In this document: positions 14,295 to 15,802 of the stretch, in pieces
Layout: each line of letters begins with the position of its first letter
Numbering within the stretch: position 1 is the first letter of the stretch
Source: Prevotellaceae bacterium UBA4301
GTDB taxonomy: Bacteria > Bacteroidota > Bacteroidia > Bacteroidales > Bacteroidaceae
Direction: 5' to 3'
Assembly (NCBI GenBank): GCA_002395775.1
Contig: DGUV01000027.1
Span: forward strand, 58,047-73,848
DNA: 15,802 nucleotides
Program-made: the position numbers and the translations under genes
The notes under the pieces: model-generated
Database searches by the model: none
Told to the model about the DNA's origin: nothing
What the model saw: only the letters and a program-made list of their open reading frames with translations

Positions 14295-15374
14295 ATGACA
14301 AAGAAAATCGGAATAGGACTCATCGGACTTGGGCAACGGGGCATGGCCACCGTCGAGCGGTATGCCGTCATCCCTGGAGCTGAGATTAAGGCCATCAGCG
14401 ACCTGCGCAGTTCCAGCGTCGAGCATACGCAGCAGTTGTTGCACAGTCAGGGGCGCAATGGAGTGAAAGCTTTCTCTGGCGAACACAGCTGGCGCCAATT
14501 GTGCCAGTTGGATGAGGTCAACCTGGTCATTATCTGCACAGACTGGTCGAGCCACGCCCGCATGGCCATCCAAGCCATGAATGAAGGAAAGGATGTAGCC
14601 ATCGAAGTGCCAGCTGCCACGAGTGTGGAGGAATGCCTGCAACTGGTGGTCACCGCCCACAAGACAGGGCGCAGATGCACGATGCTCGAGAATTGCTGTT
14701 ACGACACCTTTCATCTGGGCATCAGTGAGATGCACAAGAAAGGACTCTTTGGTGAAATCACCCACTGCGAAGGGGCATACATCCACGACCTGCGTTCCGA
14801 CCAAGGCTGGATGTCATACACCGTGAGCGACCACAAAGGCAATCCCTACCCCACCCACGGACTTGGGCCCATCTGCCAACTGCTGGACATCAACCGAACC
14901 GACCGTCTCACTTCACTTGTGAGTATGAGCGGACTGAACAAGATTAACAACACGCTACTCCGCACTGCCCAAGGACGCACCATACTCTTGCAGTTTGACG
15001 AACGCACGCCACGTCCCTACAGCCGGATACAAACGCTCTGCGGAACAAAGGGATATGCACAGAAGTATCCCCTCCCCACCATTCAGCTCGATGGGCAAAT
15101 GGCCATCACGGGAGCCGAAGCTGAGGCTATAGCCGAAAGTCATCACAACAAGGCTGTACGGCAAATCATAGTCGAAGGGCGCCGCCTGAATGTCCCCAAC
15201 CTTATGAACTACATCATGGATTGCCGGCTCATTAGCGCACTCAGCCACGGTCTGCCTTTTGACATCACCGTAAGCGACGCAGCCCTCTGGTCAAGCATAA
15301 CAGAATTGTCAGCCCGGTCAGCCGCACTAGGCGGACAACCTGTAAGCATACCCGATTTTACCAGGTTGCCCTAA
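14295..15374 (+). CDS. Gfo/Idh/MocA family oxidoreductase, GH109-like
   Basis: A 359-residue NAD(P)-binding protein. The Rossmann loop is GLIGLGQRGMA (8-18); EVPAA (104-108) holds the dinucleotide-side region. The blocks LENCCYD (131-137), GAYIHDLR (160-167), HKGNPYPTHGLGPICQ (180-195) and the C-terminal IPDFTR match the GH109 group, whose characterised members hydrolyse alpha-N-acetylgalactosaminides through transient NAD+ oxidation. The Tyr-His pair in YPTHG is the part implicated in that chemistry. GH109 proteins usually have a signal peptide; this one has none, so it should act in the cytoplasm, perhaps on imported oligosaccharides. Substrate is not predictable and simple sugar dehydrogenation is possible. 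It diverges from the GDP-fucose operon. Its stop overlaps the 38-codon ORF on the other strand by 4 bp. Confidence 0.88.
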   Translation: MTKKIGIGLIGLGQRGMATVERYAVIPGAEIKAISDLRSSSVEHTQQLLHSQGRNGVKAFSGEHSWRQLCQLDEVNLVIICTDWSSHARMAIQAMNEGKDVAIEVPAATSVEECLQLVVTAHKTGRRCTMLENCCYDTFHLGISEMHKKGLFGEITHCEGAYIHDLRSDQGWMSYTVSDHKGNPYPTHGLGPICQLLDINRTDRLTSLVSMSGLNKINNTLLRTAQGRTILLQFDERTPRPYSRIQTLCGTKGYAQKYPLPTIQLDGQMAITGAEAEAIAESHHNKAVRQIIVEGRRLNVPNLMNYIMDCRLISALSHGLPFDITVSDAALWSSITELSARSAALGGQPVSIPDFTRLP

Positions 15375-15487
15375 TTGTACCAAACTGAGGACTCTTCGTC
15401 CGATGAGCCATAGCGCTCATCATCCTCGCAGTTATAGACGTTGTCAAGTTCGTAAGTCTCGTCAAATGAAAAATACTTTCTTTTCAT
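15371..15487 (-). CDS. Putative 38-residue acidic microprotein
   Basis: An open frame of 38 codons plus TAG, starting MKRKYFSFDETYELDNVYN and continuing with a strongly acidic, Ser-rich tail ending SSVWYN. It has 10 Asp/Glu against four Lys/Arg, four Tyr plus a Trp, and one Cys; there is no membrane segment or signal peptide. GGAGG (15499-15495) stands 7 bases upstream of the ATG, an unusually strong Shine-Dalgarno sequence for this organism. No TAnnTTTG promoter was found upstream on this strand. A 7-bp stem (GATGAGC 15402-15408 with GCTCATC 15415-15421) lies within the frame and could act as a terminator for the convergent gene. No family recognised. Confidence 0.6.
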   Translation of the reverse strand: MKRKYFSFDETYELDNVYNCEDDERYGSSDEESSVWYN

Positions 15488-15663
15488 AGTCAGTCCTCCA
15501 TGCTTTTTAGGTTAATAATAAGTCAACAACCTCTCGAAATCGGTGGCAAGTTATTAAACAATTTTGAATAAAACAAGCGCACGCGCGAAAAAATTTGTTT
15601 TAATGAAAGATTTGTTGTAACTTTGTCCCGTTTTAAGCAAATTTAAGGTAAAAGATTATCACA
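15488..15663. other. AT-rich intergenic region upstream of fabD
   Basis: It holds the Shine-Dalgarno sequence of the minus-strand microprotein (15495-15499), the fabD promoter (15594-15625) and a short alternating purine-pyrimidine stretch GCGCACGCGCG near 15577-15587. No tRNA, riboswitch or clear terminator was seen. The promoter driving the microprotein, if any, would have to be here, but no consensus match was found on the minus strand. Confidence 0.6.
15594..15625 (+). promoter_or_regulatory. Promoter of fabD
   Basis: TTTG (15594-15597), exactly 20 bases, then TAACTTTG (15618-15625), matching the Bacteroidetes consensus. The expected start near 15630 gives a leader of about 33 bases before the ATG at 15664, longer than for the other promoters in this window. 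Confidence 0.8.
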
Positions 15664-15802
15664 ATGAAAGCATTTGTCTTCCCTGGCCAGGGTGCCCAGT
15701 TCACGGGCATGGGCAAAGATTTGTATGAAAGTAACGAACAGGCCAAAGCCCTCTTTGAGCAGGCCAACGAGATTTTGGGATTCCGCATCACGGACATCAT
15801 GT
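15664..15802 (+). CDS. fabD: Malonyl CoA-acyl carrier protein transacylase, 5' part
   Basis: The first 46 codons of a gene cut by the window end. The product starts MKAFVFPGQGAQFTGMGKDL, the FabD N-terminal signature with the FPGQGAQ motif, followed by LYESNEQAKALFEQANEILGF-like sequence typical of the family. FabD loads malonate from malonyl-CoA onto acyl carrier protein in fatty acid synthesis. The catalytic GHSLG serine lies beyond the window. The start has an A-rich leader and its own promoter. A polyketide-synthase acyltransferase domain also has this motif, but a free start at this position favours FabD. Confidence 0.9.
   Translation, partial: MKAFVFPGQGAQFTGMGKDLYESNEQAKALFEQANEILGFRITDIM

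Overview
The window looks like chromosomal DNA of a member of the Bacteroidales, most likely a fairly GC-rich Prevotellaceae/Prevotella-like species. The reasons are promoters of the form TTTG-N20-TAnnTTTG, A-rich rather than Shine-Dalgarno ribosome sites, Bacteroidetes-specific families (DUF4199, DUF6452, DUF6048) and a Bacteroides-type Fkp enzyme. Assignment below order level is inference. No phage, insertion sequence, CRISPR array or defence system was seen.

Left edge (about 1-275): a minus-strand RNA gene with the features of a bacterial small SRP RNA is transcribed out of the window from its own promoter. Between it and the first protein gene lie a 73-bp palindromic element carrying a degenerate promoter, then a second copy of its left arm that forms an intact promoter.

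Plus-strand run (276-8107): eight tightly packed genes, probably one operon. They are a DUF4199 membrane protein, a polyprenyl-phosphate-type GT2 glycosyltransferase, a DUF6452 lipoprotein, a DUF6048 envelope protein, an ApbE flavin transferase, an M3 peptidyl-dipeptidase, a dCMP deaminase and a PDZ-containing S41 C-terminal processing protease. Most junctions overlap or are only a few bases long. The exception is the first, where a tandem 7-bp repeat array separates the DUF4199 and glycosyltransferase genes. The first five products point to the envelope; the others are housekeeping functions.

Minus-strand run (14140 down to 8154): manC, gmd, fcl and fkp. ManC makes GDP-mannose; Gmd and Fcl convert it to GDP-L-fucose; Fkp makes GDP-L-fucose from free L-fucose. 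One unit therefore covers de novo synthesis and salvage of the same nucleotide sugar. The fcl-fkp gap is filled by degenerate 22-23-bp tandem repeats.

Right edge (14280-15802): divergent from manC is a cytoplasmic Gfo/Idh/MocA protein of the GH109 type, with a promoter almost touching its ATG. Convergent to it is an unlisted 38-codon acidic ORF with a strong Shine-Dalgarno sequence. The window ends in the first 46 codons of fabD, which has its own well-formed promoter.

No clearly new multi-gene system is visible. The less ordinary signals are small: the SRP loop sequence, the promoter-bearing palindrome, the heptamer array, the brick-like repeats, the near-leaderless genes and the microprotein.
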